A stretch of DNA of 20,723 nucleotides from UMGS973 sp963609975 (GCA_963609975.1 CAVDMD010000028.1:1-20723); one strand, 5' to 3'; shown: positions 7,047 to 15,363, counted from the stretch's first letter. Notes: generated by a model not told the origin, from the letters alone. A program made the numbers and translations.

Positions 7047-7811
7047 CTATTCCACATATCCGAGGCATTTTGATATTTCAAATGCTTTTTTTACTAAATA
7101 CTGCGCTATTTCCTCTATTCTGTCATCTGTAAGCACGTGCTTCTCACCGCTTGCAGAAACAGCGGCAACAATATCTCCCTTGTAGTCATATATCGGGGCT
7201 CCTATACATCTCTGCCCTGTCTCATACTCCTCATCGTCCATAGCCCAGCCCTGTTTTCTGACCTTTGCAAGCTCTGCATGAAGCTGCTGCATATCAGCTA
7301 TCGTGTTCGGCGTGAATTTAATGAAGCTGCAGTCCTTCATTATATCCTCAAGCTCGCTGTTTGAATAGTTGGCAAGAATACATTTGCCAAGCGAGGAGCA
7401 GTAGGCGTTGACTCTGGTTCTTCTGACCGAGTAAAGCCTTGAAGCTGACGGCGCGTTTATTCTCTCTGCATATACAACCTGATCCCCGTCTAAGACTCCA
7501 AGATATGATGCCAGTCCCAGATGTGTATTGATTTCTGCCACAAACGGCCTTGCCTCGGTTAAAAGCTCCAGATTGTTGATATAGTAGCTGGTGGTCTCTA
7601 TCAGCCTGTAGCCTATGCGGTAGTTTCCTTCCCTGCTTTTTTCGAGATAGCCTCTGCTTACCAGCGTCATTATAATCCGGTAGGCAGTGCTTTTGTGAAG
7701 TCCCACATAATCGGATATATCCGTAAGGCTTCTGCCCTCCTCCCTGACTGCCACAGCCTCCAGTATGTCCAGTGCGCGTTCTATGGACTGTACGCCTTTG
7801 TCATCAGTCAT
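7047..7811 (-). CDS. IclR-family transcriptional regulator
   Basis: A 254-aa protein with an N-terminal winged HTH (about 8-66; recognition region LHKSTAYRIIMTLVSRGYL) and a C-terminal IclR effector-binding domain (about 80-250). The latter shows AYCSSLGKCILA (136-147) and the family block GWAMDDEEYETGQRCIGAPI (188-207). The ATG at 7811 is chosen because GGAGG lies 7 nt upstream; the frame reaches a TTG at 7841 inside the preceding gene, which has no ribosome site. IclR proteins commonly control small-molecule catabolic operons next to them, so the convergent FIST-ALDH operon or the amidohydrolase block are likely targets (inference). It lies 19 nt after the exonuclease gene in the same direction, so the two may share a message. 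Confidence 0.93.
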   Translation of the reverse strand: MTDDKGVQSIERALDILEAVAVREEGRSLTDISDYVGLHKSTAYRIIMTLVSRGYLEKSREGNYRIGYRLIETTSYYINNLELLTEARPFVAEINTHLGLASYLGVLDGDQVVYAERINAPSASRLYSVRRTRVNAYCSSLGKCILANYSNSELEDIMKDCSFIKFTPNTIADMQQLHAELAKVRKQGWAMDDEEYETGQRCIGAPIYDYKGDIVAAVSASGEKHVLTDDRIEEIAQYLVKKAFEISKCLGYVE

Positions 7812-7830
7812 ATGATTTCCTCCGTAGTAT

Positions 7831-8583
7831 CTATATATCAAGCTCCAGCATCACCGGACAGTGATCCGAGCCCATAATATCCGTAAGGATTTTTACATCT
7901 TTTATCAGGCTGTTTAATCTCTCGGACACCAGAAAATAATCTATGCGCCAGCCTGCATTGTTGGCTCTGGCATTGAATCTGTAGGACCACCATGAATATA
8001 CTCCTGTAACATCCGGATAAAGATACCTGAATGTATCAGTGAAGCCCGACTCAAGAAGCTCTGTCATCTTGCCTCTCTCCTCATCTGAAAATCCCGCCTT
8101 GCCTCTGTTTGGCTTAGGGTTTTTTAGGTCTGTTTCCTGATGCGCCACATTGAGGTCTCCGCAGTAAATCACAGGCTTGCTGCTGTCAAGCTCTGCAAAA
8201 TACGCTCTGAGGTCATCTTCAAATTTCATACGGTAATCTATCCTTGCAAGGCCGTCCTGCGCGTTTGGTACATAGCAGTTTACCATAAAAAAGTTATCGT
8301 ATTCAAGAGTGATTACTCTGCCCTCGTCCGTATGCTCGCCGTTAATTCCAAAGGTGACGGCATCAGGTTCTATTTTGGTAAAGATGGCTGTCCCAGAATA
8401 CCCTTTTTTCTCTGCGCTGTTGAAATAGCAGTGGTACCCCTCCGGTGCGAAATCCGCCTGATCCGGCTGCATTTTGGTTTCCTGTATGCAGAATATGTCC
8501 GCATCTATGTCCCTGAAAAAATCTTCAAAGCCTTTTTTGAGTACGGCTCTGAAGCCGTTTACATTCCATGTTACAAACTTCAT
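7831..8583 (-). CDS. xth: Exodeoxyribonuclease III (AP endonuclease, EEP family)
   Basis: A 250-aa DNA-repair enzyme that cleaves abasic sites and trims 3' ends. Active-site motifs of the exonuclease-endonuclease-phosphatase fold are all present: WNVNG (Asn7), IQETK with Glu35, Tyr104 in NCYVPNA, GDLNVAH with Asp143 and Asn145, WRIDYFL (212-218), and the final GSDHCP with Asp240 and His241. The start at 8583 is chosen because MKFVTWNVNG is the normal N-terminus and AAAGGGG precedes it; the 21-codon upstream extension is not family-like. This housekeeping gene sits between catabolic genes and just ahead of the IclR gene, and has no clear functional link to them. The symbol exoA is used in Bacillota for the same gene. 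Confidence 0.95.
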   Translation of the reverse strand: MKFVTWNVNGFRAVLKKGFEDFFRDIDADIFCIQETKMQPDQADFAPEGYHCYFNSAEKKGYSGTAIFTKIEPDAVTFGINGEHTDEGRVITLEYDNFFMVNCYVPNAQDGLARIDYRMKFEDDLRAYFAELDSSKPVIYCGDLNVAHQETDLKNPKPNRGKAGFSDEERGKMTELLESGFTDTFRYLYPDVTGVYSWWSYRFNARANNAGWRIDYFLVSERLNSLIKDVKILTDIMGSDHCPVMLELDI

Positions 8584-8636
8584 AGATAGCCCCTTTCGTC
8601 TTAGTAACTCTAATTTTAGCAGAACAAAGCAAAAAT

Positions 8637-8675
8637 AAAAAGACAATATTGCAAAAATTGCAACATTATCTTTTT
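8637..8675 (-). terminator. Terminator of the amidohydrolase block
   Basis: An 18-nt arm (8637-8654) pairs with 8658-8675 with two imperfect positions around a 3-nt loop; the core is a doubled TTGCAA. On the minus strand it is followed by a T-rich tail (TTTTTATTTTTG). It lies between the last amidohydrolase gene and the exonuclease gene. Confidence 0.7.
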
Positions 8676-8695
8676 GTGATTATATCATGTTAAGG

Positions 8696-10375
8696 TTAGA
8701 AAGATATTTCCTTCAGCTCCTGCTCTTTTCCCTCAAACAGTACCATATCCGCCTTAACCGTATGTATTTCCTCTGCCTCAAGGCTGAATATATCTTTGTT
8801 CAGCACTATCAGATTTGCCAGTTTGCCTGCTTCTATGGTTCCCATTTTATCAATCATTCTCATTCTGAACGCATTGTTGTAGGTGTAGCCTCGGAGAAGC
8901 TGTTCAAGTGACAGCTTTGCTGTTTCGGGCGGTCTGATGCTGCCCGGTATTTCAGCCGGATCAAGCGGCATAAGTATGTCTTTTCTGGTCATTGCAGTCT
9001 GTATTCCAAAGTACGGGTCGCCTCTGTGAGCCTCCTGATAGCTGAACAGGTCGCTTGAAAAGCCAACCATGCCGCCGTCAGCGATTATTTTTGTGAAGTC
9101 ATACATGGTATTCCATCTTTCTCTGCCCAGATATTCTATTGCGGCAGTGCCGAAGTATCCGCCTGACCAGTGGGTTGTCCAGTCTATGAATATTCCAAGC
9201 TTTGCAACACGCTTCATATCATCGGGATGCACAAGCTCGCAGTGCGCAAGCGTCACATATATTTTCCAGTCATCTCCGCAGATATTTCTTGCATTTTCGA
9301 CTGCATTGCAGCAGATACGGAATCCTCTGTCACAAACCACATGAACGTGAAAATCTATTCTTTCTCTGTTCAGTCTGACAAGCGCATCGGTAAGCTGTTC
9401 CTCTGTTATGTTGGCAGGTCCGAAGTTACTGCCTGACGGATCGTTTTTCATCGGCTCAAGGCTTGCGCTGTCGCCCATCTCGTTTGTCCCGTCCATAAAG
9501 AATTTGACTGTATTGATATGAACGTGCTCTGACGTGTATTTTTGCTGCCAGCTGCGAACTCTTGCAACAGCTTCATCAAGCTCCTCGTATGTCCCCATAA
9601 GGCTGGTGCCCTCATAAAACATATTGAGTCTGCCGGCCTTGTCCATTTCATAAAACATCCTGATGCTTTCTTCGTTTTCTGTGAAGCCGTCCATAAGACA
9701 TACAACGCCTTTGCTCTTGAGAAAATCAAGGAACGGCGCCACTGATTCCTCCTCTGTTCCCTGCGGAGGGTTCCAGCCAATAGCCTCATATACTCCAAAG
9801 TCGGTGTCAGGCCCTGCTTCAAGCGCCCATCCTGTGTATTCGCCTGTTTCGTCTTTTATGAACTCCGCCTCCCCTTTGGGGCTTCCCGCTTTGCCGTCGA
9901 GCATTTCAAGGGCTATGGAGTTGTACCAGCAGGCATGATCTGTGAAGTCCTGTATTCTTGCCGGTCTGTCCGATATTATCTCATCAAGTATTTCTTTTTT
10001 TGGTCCCTCTGCCCCAAAGGTCTCTGCAAAATAGCTCTCACCGTAAAAATACGGGCAGTCCTCCTTAGGGTGCTTTGCCGCATACTCTCTGATATTTGCA
10101 AGAAGCTGTTCCTTGTCGTGAGTCAGAGGCATTCTCACATGCCAGTAGGTTTTGGCAACTGTCACGGGGTGAGTGTGACCGTCTATGAGAGCCGGAATAA
10201 CCGTTTTGCCCTCCAGATCAACTACCTGCGTGTTATCTCCTCTGTATTTCAGGCATTCTTCGATTTTGCCTGCGGCTATGAACTTGCTGCCTTTTATCGC
10301 AACAGCCTCCGCCCACATCATATCTTTGTTTTCAGTGTAAATTTTACCGTTAATAAATAATTTGTCAGCATACAT
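8696..10375 (-). CDS. Amidohydrolase family 3 protein, YtcJ-like (divergent copy 1)
   Basis: A 559-aa metal-dependent hydrolase with a split beta-sandwich (about 1-60 and 515-559) around a TIM barrel; family members cleave C-N bonds in amides, formamides and related compounds. Metal-site candidates are His67 and His69 in DGHTHP, Lys291 in VKFFMDG, His345 in HVHVVCD, His378 in LAHCE and Asp442 in GFSSD. The usual HA.GD motif reads HVVCD here, and the barrel differs more from the other two amidohydrolases than they do from each other, so its substrate is probably different. The ATG at 10375 follows GAGAGG. It starts 4 nt after the stop of the OFA-type carrier, so the two are translationally close and the carrier likely brings in its substrate. 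No signal peptide is present. Confidence 0.9.
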   Translation of the reverse strand: MYADKLFINGKIYTENKDMMWAEAVAIKGSKFIAAGKIEECLKYRGDNTQVVDLEGKTVIPALIDGHTHPVTVAKTYWHVRMPLTHDKEQLLANIREYAAKHPKEDCPYFYGESYFAETFGAEGPKKEILDEIISDRPARIQDFTDHACWYNSIALEMLDGKAGSPKGEAEFIKDETGEYTGWALEAGPDTDFGVYEAIGWNPPQGTEEESVAPFLDFLKSKGVVCLMDGFTENEESIRMFYEMDKAGRLNMFYEGTSLMGTYEELDEAVARVRSWQQKYTSEHVHINTVKFFMDGTNEMGDSASLEPMKNDPSGSNFGPANITEEQLTDALVRLNRERIDFHVHVVCDRGFRICCNAVENARNICGDDWKIYVTLAHCELVHPDDMKRVAKLGIFIDWTTHWSGGYFGTAAIEYLGRERWNTMYDFTKIIADGGMVGFSSDLFSYQEAHRGDPYFGIQTAMTRKDILMPLDPAEIPGSIRPPETAKLSLEQLLRGYTYNNAFRMRMIDKMGTIEAGKLANLIVLNKDIFSLEAEEIHTVKADMVLFEGKEQELKEISF

Positions 10376-10379
10376 AAGT

Positions 10380-11612
10380 CTAAACCTCTCTTCTCCTTTT
10401 CTCTCTCAATCTGTATATCATCAGAATAACGAAGCCTGCCGCCGTAAACACGGCCGAAACCAGAAAAGCGCTGTTGTACTGCCCTGCGCTGTTAAACATA
10501 CTTTTCATTATCGTAGGTCCCAGATAGCCTGCTATGGCAAAGCCTATGAACATTATTCCGTAATTTACCGTATTATTTCTGCTTCCGAAGCGCTCTGCAG
10601 TAAATGCAGGATATATCCCCATTATTGCTCCGAAGCTTAATCCTATGAGGCAGATTGCAATATAGAACTGTACTGCGCATGTCTGTGTAAACCACAGAAG
10701 TACAACCCCTGCCGCAGACAGTATAAAAGCTGCCGCCATTGTATTTGTTCTGCCGATTTTGTCAGAAGCGTAGCCCGCTGCAATTCTTCCTGCCGTATTA
10801 AACAGCGCAAGCACTGAAACTGCCACAGCGGCCTGTGAGGCTGTCATTGAAATCATATGCTGGGCTATTCCCGAAGCCTGCGATATGCACATAAGTCCGC
10901 TTATGGCTCCGCATGTCATCATAATCAGCATAAGATAAAAATCAGCTGAAGCAAGCATCTGTTTCCAGTTGAATTCCAGAGTATCACCGCTTTTGCTTTG
11001 CTCCTGTACATATTCTTTTGGTCTGTAACCCTCAGGGCATTTAGAGGTGAAAAGCCCACCTCCGCATATGACAATCAGAAATACTATGCCGAGGACTTTA
11101 AAGGTTCCCGTAACTCCTATGCTGCTGTTAAGCGCATTGGCAACCGGCGGCATTATTACCGAGCTGATGCCGTAGCTTGCTGTTGCAAGCCCTCCGGCAA
11201 GGCCTTTTTTGTCCGGAAAGAATTTAACCGAATTTCCTATATTGCAGCCGTATACCATACCCATTCCAAGTCCGCAGCCAAGACCGTAGGTTATTATGAG
11301 CCAGAGCTTTGATGAGGCAAAGCCTGACATAAACATACCGCCGCCAAAGAGCAGTCCGCCTATAAATATTACCCACCTCGGTCCCAAAGTGTCATTTATT
11401 CTGCCTCCGGGTATCATAGTAAACGGTCCCACCATATTTGCCACGGTAAACACCACCGCAAGTCCTCCCGCTGCAATGCTTGCGCCATATACCTCGTTGA
11501 GATAGCTTTCCATTGGCACCGACAGCACACTCCAGCCGTAAAGAGAGCCTGCGCACAGGTTGATAAGGCAGCCAAGCCCCAGCACTATCCATCTTTTTTT
11601 GTCTAAATCCAT
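10380..11612 (-). CDS. MFS transporter, OFA (oxalate/formate antiporter-like) subfamily
   Basis: A 410-aa membrane carrier with about 12 hydrophobic segments. The N-terminal CAGSLYGWSVLSVPM and the region GCGLGMGMVYGCNIGNSVKF followed by FPDKKGLAGG are typical of the OxlT/OFA branch of the major facilitator superfamily, which moves small organic anions, often by exchange. A family-style basic loop occurs near GYASDKIGRTN. The ATG at 11612 is preceded by AAAGG at normal spacing. It is placed between an APC permease and amidohydrolase 1, with only 4 nt to the latter. A likely role is uptake of, or exchange for, the acid substrate or product of that enzyme (inference). OFA carriers have varied substrates, so oxalate or formate should not be assumed. 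Confidence 0.9.
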   Translation of the reverse strand: MDLDKKRWIVLGLGCLINLCAGSLYGWSVLSVPMESYLNEVYGASIAAGGLAVVFTVANMVGPFTMIPGGRINDTLGPRWVIFIGGLLFGGGMFMSGFASSKLWLIITYGLGCGLGMGMVYGCNIGNSVKFFPDKKGLAGGLATASYGISSVIMPPVANALNSSIGVTGTFKVLGIVFLIVICGGGLFTSKCPEGYRPKEYVQEQSKSGDTLEFNWKQMLASADFYLMLIMMTCGAISGLMCISQASGIAQHMISMTASQAAVAVSVLALFNTAGRIAAGYASDKIGRTNTMAAAFILSAAGVVLLWFTQTCAVQFYIAICLIGLSFGAIMGIYPAFTAERFGSRNNTVNYGIMFIGFAIAGYLGPTIMKSMFNSAGQYNSAFLVSAVFTAAGFVILMIYRLREKRRREV

Positions 11613-11630
11613 AAATGCCTTTCTTTAAAT

Positions 11631-11668
11631 AAGAGTGTACTGCAAATCTGAAAATGCAATACACTCTT
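11631..11668. terminator. Hairpin between APC permease and OFA carrier genes
   Basis: AAGAGTGTACTGCA (11631-11644) pairs with TGCAATACACTCTT (11655-11668) with one mismatch and a 10-nt loop. On the minus strand it is followed by ATTTAAAG, a weak T-run, so it may only partly stop transcription from the permease gene into the carrier gene. Confidence 0.5.
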
Positions 11669-11680
11669 TTGCTTTTACGC

Positions 11681-13069
11681 TTAATCTATATCCATTTCAG
11701 GCGGAAGCTGTCTGAAGCCCTTTGTTTGTATTGCAAGAACAATTACTCCCACAGCAAGCCATATAAATCCTATTATCTTTCCCTTCGGAGCTATGTTCCA
11801 CCATAATATAGAGCATACGATTATACCTATGGCAGGCATTACTCCGTACATAAATATGGCTTTTGCTCCCCGTTCGCCTTTTTTCTTGAGATAGTGCATA
11901 GGCACTGACAGGTTTACAAGGATAAATCCTGTTATTGCACCAAAGCTTACAAGCTCTGCACCTGATAACACATAATCAGTAAAGAATATCGCAACAAGAC
12001 CTACGCATGAAACCATAATAAGGTTATAGATAGGCACACCATGCTTTTCTGACATTTTGCCGAATACTTTCTTTGGCAGAATGTTATCTCTTCCCATATT
12101 GTACATTATTCTTACTACCGCAGCCTGTCCCGATAATGCGCAGGCAACGCTTCCAACGTTATCAATAACAAGGAATATAACATCAAGATGAGGTATGTAA
12201 GGGAACATTGAAAGAAGCTGGAATATTCCTGTGTCAGGGTCTTCAATTTCCTGATATCCTACAGGCCATACAACCTGTGATATGTATGCTATTATTGTAA
12301 ACAGCAGTCCTGCTCCGAGACAGGTCAGTATAATTGCCTTAGGCACATTTTTCTCTGCATCTTTTGCTTCCTCTGACAGCGTTGAAACTGCGTCAAATCC
12401 AAGGAACGATACACAAAGTATTGCAGCAGGATACATTATAAGTTTTACCTCAAACAGGTCCGGATTATAAAAGGCTGTCGGGTCAAACAGACCGTTGCCT
12501 GTTCCGTTTATTCCGCCCTTGCAGGTTACTATAACGCCAATTGTAATAAACACAAGCATCATAAGTATCTGTGCGCCTACTATAATTGTATCAACCTTTG
12601 CTGTGTTGCTTATTCCGAAAGCATTTATTACAAAGCATATTAATACGAGTATTACAACCCACAGCCAAGCCGGAATTCCGGGTACATATGCTTCAAGATA
12701 TACCGCTACGCATAAGTAACATACCATTGGCAGCAGCAGGTAATCAAGCAGCATTACCCATCCTGTCAAAAATCCGAGATGCGGATTTATTGATTTCTGA
12801 ACATAAACATATGCCGAGCCTGAAAGCTGATATGCTTTGGTCATATTGGCATAACTGAATGCCGTAAAGAACATTGCGATCGCTGTACATAGAATGCATG
12901 TCGCATACATACCCTGTGATACAACTGTTATATTTCCGTAATAGTTAAATACTACGGTAGGTGCCATATATGCAAGTCCGAACATTACAAGTGAGCCCAG
13001 ACCAAGCACCCTTTTAAATTCTCCTTTTTCGTGATCGTTAAGTGTCACGTTGTTGTTTTCTGTATTCAT
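11681..13069 (-). CDS. APC-family amino acid/polyamine permease
   Basis: A 462-aa cytoplasmic-membrane carrier with about 12 hydrophobic helices. The first helix carries GLGSLVMFGLAYMAPTVVF, the unwound substrate-binding signature of COG0531 permeases (PuuP-like branch). Helix 6 carries SFLGFDAVSTLSEEAKDAEK, the family's F(L/I)GFDAV/E-rich motif. Import of an amino acid, amine or polyamine by proton symport is expected; the exact substrate cannot be read. The ATG at 13069 is used because GGAGAGG lies 6 nt upstream; a TTG five codons earlier overlaps that ribosome site. It follows the DUF3237 gene by 55 nt and precedes the OFA carrier, separated by a hairpin. An amine carrier fits with amidohydrolases that release amines or amino acids (inference). 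Confidence 0.92.
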   Translation of the reverse strand: MNTENNNVTLNDHEKGEFKRVLGLGSLVMFGLAYMAPTVVFNYYGNITVVSQGMYATCILCTAIAMFFTAFSYANMTKAYQLSGSAYVYVQKSINPHLGFLTGWVMLLDYLLLPMVCYLCVAVYLEAYVPGIPAWLWVVILVLICFVINAFGISNTAKVDTIIVGAQILMMLVFITIGVIVTCKGGINGTGNGLFDPTAFYNPDLFEVKLIMYPAAILCVSFLGFDAVSTLSEEAKDAEKNVPKAIILTCLGAGLLFTIIAYISQVVWPVGYQEIEDPDTGIFQLLSMFPYIPHLDVIFLVIDNVGSVACALSGQAAVVRIMYNMGRDNILPKKVFGKMSEKHGVPIYNLIMVSCVGLVAIFFTDYVLSGAELVSFGAITGFILVNLSVPMHYLKKKGERGAKAIFMYGVMPAIGIIVCSILWWNIAPKGKIIGFIWLAVGVIVLAIQTKGFRQLPPEMDID

Positions 13070-13099
13070 TTTAAACCTCTCCAAAATTCACAGTAAAAA

Positions 13100-13111
13100 T
13101 ACTGCGCAGTA
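13100..13111. promoter_or_regulatory. 12-bp perfect palindrome before the permease gene
   Basis: TACTGCGCAGTA is a perfect palindrome in the 55-nt gap between the DUF3237 and permease genes. On the minus strand TTTTT follows closely, so a weak attenuator is possible, but the stem would be only 4 bp with a GCGC loop; an operator is equally likely. Confidence 0.3.
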
Positions 13112-13124
13112 ATGTAGACATTTA

Positions 13125-13565
13125 TTACAGCAGATATACCGAAGCAGTAACGCTTTCCCAGTTTTCTATCTGTGACTCACATACGCATACCTTTCTCTCA
13201 AGATATTTATATCTTTCGTCACCTGTTTTAAAGTCTGCTATACCCTTGAAATAGTAGCTGTCAGGCGAAACGCTTTCTCCCCTCATCAGTTTTTCCTCGT
13301 AGACTGCGTCAATATCAAGGTACATTTTCATATCCATTATGATATCCGCGCCGTCGTCTGTACGAAGCATCAGAGTTGATATTATGTCGTTTTTGCCCTC
13401 ATACGGAGTGTAGGTTATTCCCATTCCCACAGGTACAACCTGTCCGTTTATCTCACCTGAGAAATTTCCTCCTGTTGTAGGTGAAACCAGTGCATTACCT
13501 ATGCAGGTTCCGTCTACAGGTATATCGTTTTCCTGTATAATGTTAATGTCAAATAATTTTTTCAT
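13125..13565 (-). CDS. DUF3237 family protein
   Basis: A 146-aa cytoplasmic protein matching the pattern of DUF3237: SPTTGGNFSGEINGQVVPVG (28-47) corresponds to the family's GG-F-GE-xG-xVxPGG block, TDDGADIIMDM (69-79) to its central DDGA motif, and YYFKGIADFKTGDERYKYLE (104-123) to its Y-F-tG--Y-WL block. Members are small predicted beta-barrels of unknown biochemistry that often lie among catabolic genes. The family usually has a GGGR segment near residue 25; here it reads CIGNALV, which is a departure. The ATG at 13565 follows AGGAAG. It sits between amidohydrolase 2 (109 nt upstream) and the permease, so a role in handling a pathway intermediate is plausible but unproven. Confidence 0.82.
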   Translation of the reverse strand: MKKLFDINIIQENDIPVDGTCIGNALVSPTTGGNFSGEINGQVVPVGMGITYTPYEGKNDIISTLMLRTDDGADIIMDMKMYLDIDAVYEEKLMRGESVSPDSYYFKGIADFKTGDERYKYLERKVCVCESQIENWESVTASVYLL

Positions 13566-13594
13566 AATTTCTTCCTATAAGCTTGTTTTAATAC

Positions 13595-13624
13595 TTATTC
13601 CAACCTTATTTTTCTTCCTTTCAT
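13595..13624 (-). CDS. Possible 9-aa leader peptide or gene remnant
   Basis: A 9-codon frame (MKGRKIRLE, TAA stop) follows a full AGGAGG ribosome site at ideal spacing, stronger than the site of the DUF3237 gene it precedes. The same ribosome-site context after the paralogous amidohydrolase 3 gene leads into an MFS carrier starting with MK. This ORF may therefore be the remnant of a deleted carrier gene, or a short leader peptide. There is no direct evidence that the product exists. Confidence 0.3.
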   Translation of the reverse strand: MKGRKIRLE

Positions 13625-13629
13625 TTTTT

Positions 13630-13661
13630 CCTCCTGTAATATAAATTAGAATTATTGCAAT
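13630..13661 (-). repeat. Shared post-amidohydrolase leader, copy A
   Basis: On the minus strand this 32-nt segment begins ATTGCAATAATTCTA and ends AGGAGG. The segment at 16833-16864 has the same length, 14 of the first 15 bases identical and the same final AGGAGG. Both lie between a family-3 amidohydrolase stop codon and the next ORF. ATTGCAAT is itself an 8-bp palindrome. Confidence 0.5.
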
Positions 13662-13662
13662 G

Positions 13663-13678
13663 ATAGTTTTAAAACTAT
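13663..13678. other. AT-rich palindrome over the amidohydrolase 2 stop codon
   Basis: ATAGTTTTAAAACTAT is a perfect 16-bp palindrome that includes the stop codon. It is too A+T-rich and lacks the tail for a strong terminator; it may be an operator or a weak message-end structure. Confidence 0.3.
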
Positions 13679-15363
13679 TTATTATATACAACCCTGCCTT
13701 TGAATATTGTTTTTTCTACTGCAATGCTGTATATTTCATCAACCGGAGCGTCCTCCAGATTGCTGTCAAGTATCACGAGATCTGCTGATTTTCCGACCTC
13801 TATGCTTCCTGTAATATCCTCAAGGTTCATCTGATATGCGCCGTTTATGCTAAGCGATTTCACTGCTTCTTCAAGCTCTGCCGGTTTTTCATCTCCCAGA
13901 ACCCTGCCCTTGAATTTTTTATAGTCAGGCGCATCAGGGAATACGCTTCTTGTCATCGCGCACTGTATTTCATGCATCGTGTCAGGCGGCGGTGTCACAG
14001 GAAAATCTGTTCCGAATGCCACATTTATACCTCTGTCAAGGAACTCTCTCAAAGGATAGGATTCTAATGATCTTTTCTCTCCTATCATCGGGAACATTCC
14101 CGCTATATCAGAGTCATACACCATCCATCTTGGCTGGCAGTTTGCTATGATGTCCGCTTTTTCCATATTCTCATAGCTCTCATCGTCCACCAGCATCAGA
14201 TGCGCTATTACATTTCTCTTTTTGATTCCGGTATTCTCCTGTGCCTGTCTGATGCACTTCGCCGCCTGATGCACAGAAGCATCTCCCATGGCGTGAATAT
14301 GAACATCAAAACCCGCTTTCATAGAATCCTCTATAGATTTCTCAAGGTCTTTGTCACTCCAGTAAGGTGTTCCCTTATAGCCCTTAGGCATATCGTTTTC
14401 TGATATAAATTCATCTGTAAAAGGCTCGTTTAGTACAAACAGTCCTTCTGCAAATATTTTGATTGTATCAATTCTGAAATCGGTATCAACATCATCTGCG
14501 CCCTTGCGCTGTATAAACTGAGGAAGCTGCTCTTTGAAGCTGCCCGGCTCAAGCATATACACGCCTCTTGCCCTGACTGTAAGCCTGCCTTCTCCTGCAA
14601 GCTGCACATAGGCTGCTCTCGCATTGTCACTGTGCATACAGTCCTGAACCAGAGTTACTCCGTATCTGTTTGCAAATTCCCTCTGATAGAATAAAAAAGC
14701 ATCTTTGTATTCCTCAACAGAAAAATCATAGCCCGGAACATTCATCTTGATGAGATCCATAGCCTCAGGTTCCTTAAAATATCCTGTAGGGTTGCCTTCC
14801 TTATCTCTTACAATCTCACCTGCATACACATCGGGAGTATTTTTGTCTATACCTGCAATCTCAAGGGCTTTGGTGTTTACCCACAGTGAATGCTGGCAAA
14901 ACGACTCCAGTATTACAGGTCTGTCGCTGCATATTCTGTCTATATCCTGTCTTGTCGGCTTCCTGTCTGTAATGAAATTGCCCTGCACCCAGCCTGTGCC
15001 TCTTATCAGGGCATTATCGGGGTGACTGTCAACGAATTTTTTTAATCTTTCAAGGTATTTGTCTATTACCTGGTCAGGCGTTTCGTTTTCCTGCAGGTAT
15101 ATTCCAAACAGGTCACAGCCTGCATAAACCGCTGCCGCAATTGACGGATGACAGTGAGCATCACACAATCCCGGCAGTATGGTATTACCGCCGCAGTCTA
15201 TTATCTGTGTGCCGCTCCCCTGATATTTCAGGGCTTCCTCATTGCTGCATATGTTCTGTATTATTCCGTTATTTATAATTACAGCTTCACCTTTTGTCAG
15301 AGTATTGTCCTCTCTGACAGAAAATATTTTTCCGTTTTTTAAAATCAAATCTGCAGTTGCCAT
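13675..15363 (-). CDS. Amidohydrolase family 3 protein, YtcJ-like (copy 2)
   Basis: A 562-aa enzyme with the split N- and C-terminal sandwich (ILKNGKIF... and IEVGKSADLVILD at 521-533) around a metal-binding TIM barrel. Metal-site candidates are His70 and His72 in DAHCHP, Lys302 in IKIFAEG (the family usually has DG; here Glu), His357 in HIHAMGD, His388 in VIAHL and Asp453 in FGTDFPV. It is clearly paralogous to copy 3: both share RDKEGNPTG, EYK and LEDITGS-EVGKSAD blocks over their whole length. Family members hydrolyse amides, formamides or related C-N bonds. The ATG at 15363 follows GAGGTGA. It has its own promoter candidate upstream and heads the run with DUF3237, APC permease and OFA carrier. 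It is cytoplasmic (no signal peptide). The substrate is unknown. Confidence 0.93.
   Translation of the reverse strand: MATADLILKNGKIFSVREDNTLTKGEAVIINNGIIQNICSNEEALKYQGSGTQIIDCGGNTILPGLCDAHCHPSIAAAVYAGCDLFGIYLQENETPDQVIDKYLERLKKFVDSHPDNALIRGTGWVQGNFITDRKPTRQDIDRICSDRPVILESFCQHSLWVNTKALEIAGIDKNTPDVYAGEIVRDKEGNPTGYFKEPEAMDLIKMNVPGYDFSVEEYKDAFLFYQREFANRYGVTLVQDCMHSDNARAAYVQLAGEGRLTVRARGVYMLEPGSFKEQLPQFIQRKGADDVDTDFRIDTIKIFAEGLFVLNEPFTDEFISENDMPKGYKGTPYWSDKDLEKSIEDSMKAGFDVHIHAMGDASVHQAAKCIRQAQENTGIKKRNVIAHLMLVDDESYENMEKADIIANCQPRWMVYDSDIAGMFPMIGEKRSLESYPLREFLDRGINVAFGTDFPVTPPPDTMHEIQCAMTRSVFPDAPDYKKFKGRVLGDEKPAELEEAVKSLSINGAYQMNLEDITGSIEVGKSADLVILDSNLEDAPVDEIYSIAVEKTIFKGRVVYNK

Noticed and set aside
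10380..11612. Naming the OFA-type carrier an oxalate/formate antiporter (oxlT)
   Set aside because: Only subfamily resemblance is visible and no oxalate-metabolism genes are present; the substrate cannot be assigned.
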